Source: Gammaproteobacteria bacterium (lineage in GTDB: Bacteria; Pseudomonadota; Gammaproteobacteria; Pseudomonadales; Azotimanducaceae). Taken from it: a stretch of 64,000 nucleotides of DNA. Positions 17,971 to 26,369 of this stretch are shown piece after piece. The notes under the pieces were generated by a model. That model was not told the origin of the DNA and did not search any database. It saw only the letters and a list, made by a program, of their open reading frames with translations. Location of the stretch: positions 20,868 to 84,867 of the forward strand of contig JAPPND010000161.1 of the NCBI GenBank assembly GCA_028818795.1. The letters are read 5' to 3'. Each line of letters starts with the position of its first letter. Positions within the stretch are counted from its first letter, which is position 1. Made by a program: the position numbers and the translations under genes.

Positions 17971-19451
17971 ATGGTGACCAAACCGAACATCGTGCTGTTC
18001 TTTCCCGATCAGCACCGGGCGACGCGATGGGCTGCGACGGCAACCCGGTCGTGCAGACTCCTAACCTCGACCGCCTATCGGACAGCGGCGTGTTGTTCGA
18101 GCGCTGCTACACGAGTTCGCCGCTGTGCATGCCCGCCCGGGCTTCCCTGATCACCGGGTTGCCGGTCAACGCCCACGGCGTCTGGGGCAACAACCTTCTC
18201 GAAGCCGACCGCCACGGACCGAGCCATGTGCGGAGCGTCCGCGACGCCGGCTACCGCACGGCGATCATCGGCAAGACCCACCTCTACGCCAATCACCGCA
18301 ACGACGGCCATACCCGGGAACACGCCCACAAGCTCCAGGACTGGGGCTACCAGGACATCCACGAACTGCGCGACGTCGTGCCGTCGAAACGCTGCTCCTG
18401 CTACTACGCGGACTTCCTCGCCGAACGCGGACGCCTCGGCGTCTACCAGGACTACACTCGGCTATGGTGGACGGGTGCCTTTCGGGGTGCGCAGCCCTGG
18501 GAGGACCCGCCGTCGCCGCTGCCTACCGACGAGCACATCGACATCTACTGCGCGTCCCAGGCCGCTTCTTGGATTCGCGACGACCCGGGAGATCGGCCGT
18601 TCTACCTGCAGGTGTGCTTCACGGGTCCCCACACGCCGTTCGACGCGCCGCCGGACTTCCGGTCCTTGTACAAGCCGGAGGAGGTGCCGCTACCGATTCT
18701 CGCCGCCCCGGAGAATCCGGTCTCGCCCCAGGTGGCGCAGATGCTCGAATCGGCCCGTCTCGACGGCATGACCGAGATCCACGCCCGCCTGATGGTCAGC
18801 CACTACTACGCGAAGGTGACCCTGATCGACTATGGCGTCGGCATGGTCCTCGACGCCTTGGCCGACAAGGGCATCCTCGACGACACCTGGGTGATCTACA
18901 CCTCGGACCACGGCGAGATGCTGGGCGACCACCGGCTCAAGCAGAAGAAGGTGTTCTATGAAGGCGCGGCGCGGATCCCGCTGATCGTCCGCCCGCCCGG
19001 CGGCACCCCGGGAAGACGCACCAAGCAGCTAACCGACCACGTGGACATTTGTGCTTCCCTGACCGAGGCGGCGGGTGCCGGAGCGGTCGGCGAGAGCCCG
19101 GGCCGTTCGTTCGTCACGGGCACCGAGGTCGTTGACGACGATTCCGGCAAACGCTACGTGTGGAGCGAAGTCGAGTCCTACTATTCCATGGCGCGCGACG
19201 ACCGCTACAAGATGACGGTGGACTCCGCGTCCCGCCGCCTGGTCGAACTCTATGACATGCTCGAAGATCCGTGCGAACTCGCAAACCTCGTGGTCGAATG
19301 CGGCCACCGTATCGTCCGAGATCGTTTCCTGGAGGAAGCGTTTCCGGAGCTTGGCTTCGATGCCGCCAAGCTTGATGCGTTCCAACGCCGCTTGGCGAGG
19401 GGGCAGTACCGCGACACCTTTGCCCGTGAGCTCCTTCGTCGGTTCAACTGA
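17971..19451 (+). pseudogene. Type I sulfatase, interrupted by a one-base deletion
   Basis: The N-terminus MVTKPNIVLFFPDQHR starts at 17971 in one frame. The rest, MGCDGNPVVQTPNLDRL onward to 19451, is in another frame from about 18020. Restoring one base in CGGGC|GACGCGATG rejoins a normal sulfatase start (DQHRxDAMGCDGN). After that the protein is full length with PLCMPARASL (formylglycine signature) and TSDHGEMLGDHRLKQKK. Either a recent inactivating mutation, since no other damage is visible, or a base-calling error. It would use the FGE at 7.4-8.4 kb. Confidence 0.85.
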
Positions 19452-19615
19452 GCGACGATCGTGTTGAATGTGGCTAATCTCGCCACATGAGTTGGTCGGA
19501 CGCACGATCAGTTGCCAGTGTGGTCTCCTTATGATGCTGTTTATCTTGGAATTGTCGTTCTGGCACGGGTCTTGATAGCAAGCGGTATGGACGCAGCACC
19601 AACGAAGGAGTTTCC

Positions 19616-20080
19616 ATGCGAAAGGCTCATGCTTGTACAGCGACCGTGGTGGTCGCCTTGATGGCGACAGGGGCGGTGGCGGAGACCGAACAACGGTCGT
19701 TCGAGGCAGCGGCGGGCGGACGTTTCGTCCTCGACGCCGACTGGGGCAAGGTCGAGGTCGAGACCTGGGACCGCGATGCGGCGGATGTCGTCGTCGAGCG
19801 GGCGGACGAGCTCGAGTCCTTGGAGTTCGACGAGCAGGAGGGGACGATCACCGTTCGTGCGCGCAAGAAAGAACGCGGCATCTTCGGGTGGTTCCGTTCC
19901 GACGACGCGCCGTTGTTCCAGATCACGGTGCCGCGACGCTTTGACCTCGATCTGACGACGGCCGGGGGCAAGATTGACATCGCGGACATAGATGGCGAGG
20001 TCGCCGCCCGCACCGCCGGCGGCAGCTTGGCGATCGGCGTTGAGTCCGCGTCGTCCGGCCGCCCGAACCGAAACGCGTAG
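19616..20080 (+). pseudogene. DUF4097-type beta-strand repeat protein, 3' end lost
   Basis: Signal peptide (ACTATVVVALMATGAVA), then beta-strand repeats such as GKVEVETWDRDAADVVVERAD, ITVRARKK and FDLDLTTAGGKIDIADIDGEVAARTAGGSL, as in DUF4097 adhesin-like proteins. Good AAGGAG six bases before the ATG. The similarity ends at about 20038 and the last dozen codons read the reverse complement of the truncated ATPase gene that faces it, so the 3' portion of this gene is missing. Confidence 0.7.
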
Positions 20081-20328
20081 TACCGTGCCTGCCTTACATC
20101 GAAGCCGCCACAGTTATCTTGGATCTTGAACCGTTCAGCGTTCATTCTGATCTTGACGAACAGACCTGTGTAGTCGGCCTCGTCCCCGGGCCTGACATTC
20201 TTCGCGCCATCAATGCAGTTATCCAAAAGATCAAGTACGGCTCTCTCTAACGGAATATCCCGAACCAGCATATTCACAAAGAACGCCTTGGTCGGCATGG
20301 CTTCAATTCTGTCGTCTTCATCGGGCAT
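20040..20328 (-). pseudogene. GHKL-type (HSP90-like) ATP-binding protein, N-terminal fragment
   Basis: The first about 95 codons of an ATPase with a Bergerat fold: ERAVLDLLDNCIDGA (N box) and IQDNCGGFDVRQARYYAF (G1 box), then FGRPDDAD. After about position 20040 the frame runs into the tail of the DUF4097 gene, so everything C-terminal of the G1 box (rest of the ATP lid and downstream domains) is gone. It is on the same strand as the divergent Dnd cassette, 144 bases beyond its last gene, and may once have belonged to it. Confidence 0.7.
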
Positions 20329-20472
20329 ATCTAGTTCCGTCTCCTTGCTCTCGGTATTTCAACCACCTGACCGCCTCGGGCGCACCGCACATCACCACAT
20401 ATCCTACTTGGCAGCCTCTACCACCCTCCAGAACGCGAATACGAGAATACGGCTCTCCACTTCACGAATGCA

Positions 20473-20946
20473 TTAGGACGCGGTACCAGCTTCTACGGCA
20501 TCTGCCATTAGGCTCACGAAATCCCGAACGAACTCCTCCGGCGACGCCGGCGCACTATCTCTACACTCGGCCAAATAGTCATACCCGCCGCTCGCGTACG
20601 CGTTCATGCAGCGCATCCCTTCGTCGGTGAGCTGAGTCTTCGACTCCGGCGTCACCAGTCGCCTGAACACCGCCCGAACGGCTGTCTTCTCGCCGAGGTC
20701 GATGCCGCCTCGCCGGACCTCCGCCGCCACGAGCAGTCCGATCAACAAGCGCTGGGCCGGCTGGTAGTCCTGGATGAACTCGTCGATGATCTCCCGCGCC
20801 CCGAAGGCGGCCGGGTCGCTGGTGCGCCCGCTCGCGAGGCCCGCCATCAGGCAGAAGTAGTAGAGGTCGAACTTCGTTTTCGCGGGCTCCTTGCCGTCAA
20901 GCTCCTTGAACCAGCGCTCGGCATCCTCACGAAGCCTGAACGGCAT
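20473..20946 (-). CDS. Unknown 157-residue protein, last gene of the Dnd-divergent cassette
   Basis: Mostly helical, no recognised motif. It begins FRLREDAERWFKELDG and contains FDLYYFCLMAGLASGR and a run suggestive of a small DNA-binding helical bundle (EIIDEFIQDYQPAQRLLIGLLVAAEVRR). Its start codon overlaps the end of the ATPase gene by 20 bases, so it is co-translated with it. I infer it is a structural or DNA-binding component of the same complex; DndE-like folding is possible but unproven. Confidence 0.75.
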   Translation of the reverse strand: MPFRLREDAERWFKELDGKEPAKTKFDLYYFCLMAGLASGRTSDPAAFGAREIIDEFIQDYQPAQRLLIGLLVAAEVRRGGIDLGEKTAVRAVFRRLVTPESKTQLTDEGMRCMNAYASGGYDYLAECRDSAPASPEEFVRDFVSLMADAVEAGTAS

Positions 20947-22930
20947 TCTCTTCCTCCTCCTCGATGTCGAACCCGAAGAAATAGTCCCGGTCGTCGACCA
21001 GCACGGCGTTGCGCGTCTCCGTGTATCCGTTTTCCGGCACGGCCTCCAACATGCGCCGGGTTCCTGACGTCTTCCTGAACAGCGTGAGGTAGGCGATGTC
21101 GTCGACCCTCGACTCGAGCGCGTCCACGAATCCGTCCCGCTCCGTGTTGATCGTGAATCCGAGGAACTGGCTGCACAGCGTCGGCAGCAGCCGGCCGACC
21201 CGCCGCCGCACGCCCTTGTCGATCGGACCGGCGGGACTGTCCACCACCAGCGGGAAGTCGTTCTGCCCCCGGTTCAGCACGCTCATCAGGAACGTATAGC
21301 CGATCGCGAGCGTCTGCCCGGCGCTCGCGCCGCGCTGGCCGCGAAGGCGGATCGAACGATCGATCCTGTCGATCGTCAGCGGGTCGTTCTCCAGGATCAC
21401 CGATAGGCGGCGGTTGCACTCGTCGAGCAGTTCCGCCTTGATCGTCATCCGTGCCCGCTCGCCCGCCTCGTCGAGCAGCGAAGCGATCAGCTCGGTCTGG
21501 CGGCGCAACCGCACCGTACCCTCGATCTGAGCGATCCGGTCGTTTAGCTTGCCGATCTCCCGGCGGATGACGCGCAGGCTCTTCGACGTCTCGGCTCTCG
21601 GGTCACCGACGCCCAGGCCTTCGATCTCGTCGACCAGCCGCTGGCGCTCCTTTGCCCGTTCCTCCTTCTCCTCGACTTCGGCCTGCCAGGCCTCGAGTTC
21701 CTTGTCGCCTGCGTCGATCAGACGGTCCATCAGCACCCGGAACCGCTGGTCGGCCAGCCGTTCCCGCCGCACCGCCTCGGTCAGTTCCGCACGCAGACGA
21801 ACCACCCGCGCGTACCCCGCGTCCTCCTCCCCGTCCTCCGGCTGTTCCGTGTAGCGGGAGATGTCCTGCTTGAGCGCGTTGATGACCCCCGAGTCGTCCG
21901 CATCGAGGTACCGTTCCGCTCTCGCCCGGATCTGCTCTCTGGCCGCCTCGTCCATTGGTCTGCCGCAGATGCAGTCTTCCTCCTCCACGAGTTCCTCGAA
22001 GAACTGCGCCGACGTGTTCTCCGGCAGCCGTACGCGGTCCAGGTTGTCCCGGAGTTCGACCAACCGGTCGGCGAGATCGGGATGAATCGCGTGGGGCAGC
22101 CGCAGCGCCGTCATCAACTTCGCCCGTCTTTCCGCCACATCGCTCCGCGCAGCCCCCCGCTCCGACTCGGCCTCGTCCCGCAGGCCCCTCGTCTCCGCCA
22201 CGCTGTCGATGCGCTTCCGTATCTTTTCGCGAAGCTCGCCCATAGCCGTGCTCAGCGTCCCGATCTCTGCCTTCGCCCGGTCCAATTCCTCCGCGACCCT
22301 GGCTTCCCGTCCCGACAACCTGTTTCGTCTGACCCGCAACCTGTCCAATCCCGCCTCGGTCCGCGTCGTATCCGTCGCCCTCGACTCCCTTTCCCAGTAG
22401 TCGCGCGCGAACGACGCCGCGTCGTGCAGCAGGTAGACCTGGCAGAGCGCGTCCACGACCCGGTCCGCCTCGGCCTGCCCGCCGTCGAGCAGCCGCCCGG
22501 CGAATTCGCCGTCGAAGATGAACAGTCTCAGGAACTCCGGCCTGAAGAAGCGATCCATCGACGGCGGAACGCGATACACCTGCACCACGCCGCCGCTTCC
22601 CGGACTGGTCGACCGATAGCTCGCCTGCCCCGTGCTGTAGTCCAGAAGGAGCTCGATCGACAACGGCTTGCCGTCCGCCAGCAGATTCGCCTTGAATCGT
22701 CCCACCGAGCCTTCGCGGCCCCTGCGGTACCCGCGCACGTGCTCGGGTCGCCAGTTCTGGGCCGAACCGCTCAGCGCCGCGTTCAGGAGTTCGAGCGTGG
22801 TGGTCTTGCCCGTGCCGTTCGGCATCTGGACCAGCGCCACCGGGGGCACGCGCCCGTCGCGGCGAAGATCCACCGAGACATCCGGGCAGCGAAGCCCTTC
22901 GCTTTCCCAACCCGCGATCTCAATCCGCAT
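20927..22930 (-). CDS. Rad50-like CxC ABC ATPase of the Dnd-associated cassette
   Basis: 667 residues. Walker A MPNGTGKTTTLEL near residue 40; a long charged coiled coil (about 190-500) interrupted midway by EEDCICGRPM (about 318-320), a CxC placed like the Rad50 zinc hook; signature region ASAGQTLAIGYTFL; Walker B FPLVVDSPAG. I recall that a CxC clade of SMC/Rad50-like ATPases has been described with DNA-modification systems. The ATG at 22930 has GGAGG six bases upstream and overlaps the small gene's stop; an upstream in-frame start at 22948 is less likely. Role: probably an ATP-driven sensor or clamp working with the helicase. Confidence 0.88.
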   Translation of the reverse strand: MRIEIAGWESEGLRCPDVSVDLRRDGRVPPVALVQMPNGTGKTTTLELLNAALSGSAQNWRPEHVRGYRRGREGSVGRFKANLLADGKPLSIELLLDYSTGQASYRSTSPGSGGVVQVYRVPPSMDRFFRPEFLRLFIFDGEFAGRLLDGGQAEADRVVDALCQVYLLHDAASFARDYWERESRATDTTRTEAGLDRLRVRRNRLSGREARVAEELDRAKAEIGTLSTAMGELREKIRKRIDSVAETRGLRDEAESERGAARSDVAERRAKLMTALRLPHAIHPDLADRLVELRDNLDRVRLPENTSAQFFEELVEEEDCICGRPMDEAAREQIRARAERYLDADDSGVINALKQDISRYTEQPEDGEEDAGYARVVRLRAELTEAVRRERLADQRFRVLMDRLIDAGDKELEAWQAEVEEKEERAKERQRLVDEIEGLGVGDPRAETSKSLRVIRREIGKLNDRIAQIEGTVRLRRQTELIASLLDEAGERARMTIKAELLDECNRRLSVILENDPLTIDRIDRSIRLRGQRGASAGQTLAIGYTFLMSVLNRGQNDFPLVVDSPAGPIDKGVRRRVGRLLPTLCSQFLGFTINTERDGFVDALESRVDDIAYLTLFRKTSGTRRMLEAVPENGYTETRNAVLVDDRDYFFGFDIEEEEENAVQAS

Positions 22931-23111
22931 CGTCGTCCTCCAGCTCAAGCACGTCGCAAACCGCCATCAGGAACCTCGCGTCGTCCTCCTTCGCCAGCGG
23001 TCCCTGGCTCATCTGCCGCAGCCACGCCGTCAGCCGGCGGGCCACCGTCTCCGGCTGCCCGGCCTCCCGCACGGTCTCCGTCAGCGACTCCTCGAGCGCC
23101 CCGTCAAGCAT
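22920..23111 (-). CDS. 63-residue small protein between helicase and CxC ATPase
   Basis: Acidic, helical, 63 residues, ending in ELEDDDAD. Its ATG overlaps the helicase stop by eight bases and its own stop overlaps the ATPase start, so it is part of one translation-coupled operon. Small proteins in this slot have been noted next to CxC ATPases of DNA-modification systems (recalled, not verified). Probably an adaptor joining the two large proteins. Confidence 0.8.
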   Translation of the reverse strand: MLDGALEESLTETVREAGQPETVARRLTAWLRQMSQGPLAKEDDARFLMAVCDVLELEDDDAD

Positions 23112-25101
23112 CCTCGGTCCTCCTCACCCTCGACAGCGACGCCAGCCACTCGCGCCGCTCCTCGTCCGCGCTCGGTATCTGGTCGCCGCCCGAGTCCGGC
23201 CCCGCGTCCCGAACGAAGTCCACGACCAAGGCGCGCTTCGCCGGACTGTCGGGATCAACTCTCAGACAGCGCCCGATCCGCTGGATGGTCTCGAGCTTCG
23301 ACCGCGCCGATGCGAACAGCACCACCGTTCGCAGCGAGCGGAGGTCGATGCCCTGCGAGATCCGGTGGCAGGTCACCAGGCAGTCGATCTCGCGCCGGGC
23401 GAACTCTTCGAGATGCTCGCGGTCGTCCTCCGCGTAGTACGTCCGGTACCGCGTGGTGTGTCCGTGCAATGCCTCCAGAAGCCCGTTCCCGTATTCCTTC
23501 GTCTCGACGAAGATGATGCAGTCGCGCAGCAGGTCGGCGTGGTCCTCCAGATATTTGGCGAACACCACCGGCTTCATCTCCGCCGTCTTGTAGACCTTCG
23601 CCAGTTCGTTCCAGAACTCCTCGTTCGACATCGGATCCCCTTCGCGCTTGCGCGCCGCGCGCCGCGCGTACACCCCGCTGATCCGCTTGCGGTCCCCGTC
23701 CGTCAACTCGTACGGCAGCGGCGCGTAGTCGAACTCGCTCAGGACCCCGCGGGCGATCGCCGCCTCGAGCGGGAATTCGTAGACCGTCGGCCCGACCTCG
23801 ACGAGGATGAAGCGGTTGCCGTCCTCGTCGTAGCTGCGCTCGGGCGTCGCGCTCAGCCCCAGGCGCCAGCCGAACGGCCGGTGCCTTCCCTTCAGAGAGC
23901 CGACTAGAGATGGCACCCCGAGGCCGTGCACCTCGTCGTGCACCACGACCATGTTCCCCATCGCCCCGCGCGGGATGCGCCGGAGCGCCTTGGGGAGCTG
24001 CGCGCGAGAGATCACGAGGATTCCGCCGTCCGTACCCAGGGCGAACTCGCCCATCTCCCTGTGGCGTTCGTACTGCCGGTACACCAGCCACGGCCGTTTT
24101 GACCGCAGCGTCCACCCGTCCAGCTCCGCGGCCCACTGGTCCAGCAGGTCCGTGCCGTCCGTCGCGACGACGGCACCTTTCAGTTCGCCCGAATCGATCA
24201 GCCGCTGGAGGATCTTCAACGTCGTCCGGGTCTTGCCGGTCCCGGTCGCCATCTCCAGCACCCCAGCCCCCTTCTTGAGAAACGCCTCGACCGCTTCCTC
24301 CTGGTGCCGCCAGCGCCTATCCTCCGAGCCTTCCCTCGACCGGGAACCGCGGCCGCGCGGCAGCTTGCGAGGCGCCCTCGCGCGCAGCCTCGCCACCGTC
24401 TCGGCGCCCGGCCGTTCGACGTCGAGCCCCTCGGCTTCGTTCTCCCAGGCCTCGTCGAACTGCGCGACCTTCGTCCCGACGCGCTCGGCGTCCCCGACGA
24501 CCCAGCTCCGGTACACGTCGATCGACTCGTAGTTCAGGCGGTGTCCGCCGAGCGTCTCGTTGGCCGAGCCCGTGAACGCCACGCGGGCTTCGTCAGCGAA
24601 GTCGAACACCCCCATCTTTTCGTGGAAGATGCCCGGCGCTTCGATGTGCGTCGCGAACGCGAACCGGATGTCCAGACGCCCGTTGGCCACGAGCCAGGCG
24701 AAAATGCGCGCCCTCGCGCCGTCGTCCGCCGGGTTCTCGGCAAGGACGACGATCTCTTCGAGAATCCGCTCGACCACCATCCGGCGGTACTCCGCGCGTC
24801 TCTCGTCGGCGGCAAGTTCCCGGAGCACCGCCTTGTCCTGTGGATTCAATTCCGGCGCGGCAATCAACAGGACCTGCACGTCGTCACCCTGAACCAGCCG
24901 TGGAAGCGCTTCCATCCAGGTCAGCAGGGCAGTGCTGGAGAAGTAGCCCGCCGCCCGCCGATAGAGCCTGGCCTCCCGCAGGCAGGGCGCGAAGAATTCG
25001 GCCGACAAGTCGTCCACGCCGCTGCGGTAGTGGGACTTCAGCGCCGCGAGACCCGCCGGCGTGACCGTACTCGCCGACTCGCCTATCGTCTCCGTTGCCA
25101 A
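23104..25101 (-). CDS. PLD nuclease-SF2 helicase, putative phosphorothioation-linked restriction enzyme
   Basis: 665 residues. The N-terminal phospholipase-D nuclease half-site is HEKMGVFDF followed by FTGSANETLGG (about 160-182), a catalytic HxK...GSxN. Then a DEAD/DEAH-type helicase: Walker A MATGTGKTRTTL (about 280), VVVHDEVHGLG (about 385), LGLSATPER, and a C-terminal QRIGRCLRVD (motif VI). This resembles helicases annotated as the restriction enzyme of some Dnd systems. It leads a four-gene operon divergent from dndB. Inference: it translocates on and cuts unmodified DNA together with the CxC ATPase. Confidence 0.88.
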   Translation of the reverse strand: MATETIGESASTVTPAGLAALKSHYRSGVDDLSAEFFAPCLREARLYRRAAGYFSSTALLTWMEALPRLVQGDDVQVLLIAAPELNPQDKAVLRELAADERRAEYRRMVVERILEEIVVLAENPADDGARARIFAWLVANGRLDIRFAFATHIEAPGIFHEKMGVFDFADEARVAFTGSANETLGGHRLNYESIDVYRSWVVGDAERVGTKVAQFDEAWENEAEGLDVERPGAETVARLRARAPRKLPRGRGSRSREGSEDRRWRHQEEAVEAFLKKGAGVLEMATGTGKTRTTLKILQRLIDSGELKGAVVATDGTDLLDQWAAELDGWTLRSKRPWLVYRQYERHREMGEFALGTDGGILVISRAQLPKALRRIPRGAMGNMVVVHDEVHGLGVPSLVGSLKGRHRPFGWRLGLSATPERSYDEDGNRFILVEVGPTVYEFPLEAAIARGVLSEFDYAPLPYELTDGDRKRISGVYARRAARKREGDPMSNEEFWNELAKVYKTAEMKPVVFAKYLEDHADLLRDCIIFVETKEYGNGLLEALHGHTTRYRTYYAEDDREHLEEFARREIDCLVTCHRISQGIDLRSLRTVVLFASARSKLETIQRIGRCLRVDPDSPAKRALVVDFVRDAGPDSGGDQIPSADEERREWLASLSRVRRTEDA

Positions 25102-25219
25102 CCGTGCTCCCTGTGGACGGGTCAGTGCCGCACATTACACGCCGTCTCCGCATTTGCCCATCCCGCTCGGGCCCCCGCTGACCATTTGCGCCTGAGCGCC
25201 AACCGCGGACGTGAAAATA

Positions 25220-25248
25220 TTGACATACAGGCGGCGTGAACGTTATTT
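25220..25248 (+). promoter_or_regulatory. Candidate sigma70 promoter for dndBCDE
   Basis: TTGACA (25220-25225) lies 17 bases before TTATTT (25243-25248), a good -35 and a fair -10. Transcription would start near 25255, downstream of the GTG at 25236 and upstream of the ATG at 25278, which favours the latter as the dndB start. DndB is known as a repressor of its own operon in other bacteria, so an operator may lie here; I see no clear palindrome. Confidence 0.4.
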
Positions 25249-25277
25249 TCCTCTCCAAAGTGACTTCCACCGGCGCA

Positions 25278-26369
25278 ATGGACGGCTTCAATCACACCTT
25301 CCCGGCATTGAGAGGCGCCCAGGCCGGTGCCGAGTTCTACGTGGCGATGTGTCCCATGCGCCTGCTCCCCAAGCTATTCGTCTTCGACGACGACGAAGTC
25401 CCGCCCGAACTTCGCGCGCAGCGCACGCTCAACCGCCACCGCGTGCCCGAGATTGCCAGGTATCTGGTCCAGAATCGAACCAACTACGTCGTCTCGGCCT
25501 TGACCGCCTCGGTCGACCAGTCCGTTGCTTTCACGCCCATGGGCAACGGGAACGGTCGCGAGACGGTCGGCACCCTCGAACTCCCTATGGACGCCCGCTT
25601 GCTCATCAACGACGGCCAGCATCGCCGTGCGGCCGTCGAAGAGGCCTTGACCGAGTGCCCGGAACTGCGCGACGACCATGTTCCGGTCATCTTCTTCGTC
25701 GACCGCGGCCTCAAGCGCAGCCAGCAGATGTTCGCCGACCTCAACAAGCACGCCATCCGGCCGAGCGACTCGCTGAGCACGCTCTACGACCGCCGTGACC
25801 CCAGCTCCGAGCTCGCTCGCTACCTCGTCTTCACCGTCGACGGCTTCAAGGGCATGACGGAGATGGAGCGCTCGAGCCTGTCGAACCGGAGCACCAAGCT
25901 TTTCACGCTCAGCAGCATCAAATCGGCCAGCCGGGCGCTGCTGCGCAAGGGGCGCAAGGACGACATCACACCGGATGAGCGGGCCTTCGCGGCCGCGTTT
26001 TGGTCCACGGTCTGCGATGCCATGCCGGACTGGCACCTCGCCAGGGAGCACAAGGTCGCTCCCGGAGACCTCCGCCGCGACTTCGTCCACGCCCACGGCG
26101 TCGCCCTTTCCGCCATCGGCGCCGCCGGTGCCGATCTCGTGGCCGCCCACCCCAAGCTCTGGCGTTCCCGACTGCGCAGGCTCGCGGGCGTCGACTGGTC
26201 GCGCGGCAACCAGGAGATATGGGAGGGTCGGGCCATGCAGCACGGCAGAATCAGCAAGGCCAAGACCAGCATCCGGCTCACCGCCATCCTGCTCAAAAAC
26301 CGCATGGACCTCGCCCTCACAGCCGAAGAGCAGGCCCTTGAACGCGAAATGGCCGCGAACGGTGGCTGA
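25278..26369 (+). CDS. dndB: DNA phosphorothioation regulator DndB
   Basis: 363 residues from the ATG; a GTG at 25236 is in frame. The DGQHR domain is plain: FPALRGAQAGAEFYVAM at the start, INDGQHRRAAVEEAL at about 110-123, and FADLNKHAIRPSDSL. DndB binds DNA upstream of dnd genes and tunes the level of phosphorothioation; it is dispensable for the chemistry. The promoter position and the usual family N-terminus support 25278. Its stop is overlapped eight bases by the dndC start (GTGGCTGA). Confidence 0.92.
   Translation: MDGFNHTFPALRGAQAGAEFYVAMCPMRLLPKLFVFDDDEVPPELRAQRTLNRHRVPEIARYLVQNRTNYVVSALTASVDQSVAFTPMGNGNGRETVGTLELPMDARLLINDGQHRRAAVEEALTECPELRDDHVPVIFFVDRGLKRSQQMFADLNKHAIRPSDSLSTLYDRRDPSSELARYLVFTVDGFKGMTEMERSSLSNRSTKLFTLSSIKSASRALLRKGRKDDITPDERAFAAAFWSTVCDAMPDWHLAREHKVAPGDLRRDFVHAHGVALSAIGAAGADLVAAHPKLWRSRLRRLAGVDWSRGNQEIWEGRAMQHGRISKAKTSIRLTAILLKNRMDLALTAEEQALEREMAANGG

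Noticed and set aside
19540-19580. ECF-sigma-like promoter (GGAATT ... GTCTTGA) before the DUF4097 gene
   Set aside because: Spacing and both boxes are only marginal and no anti-sigma/sigma gene is nearby.
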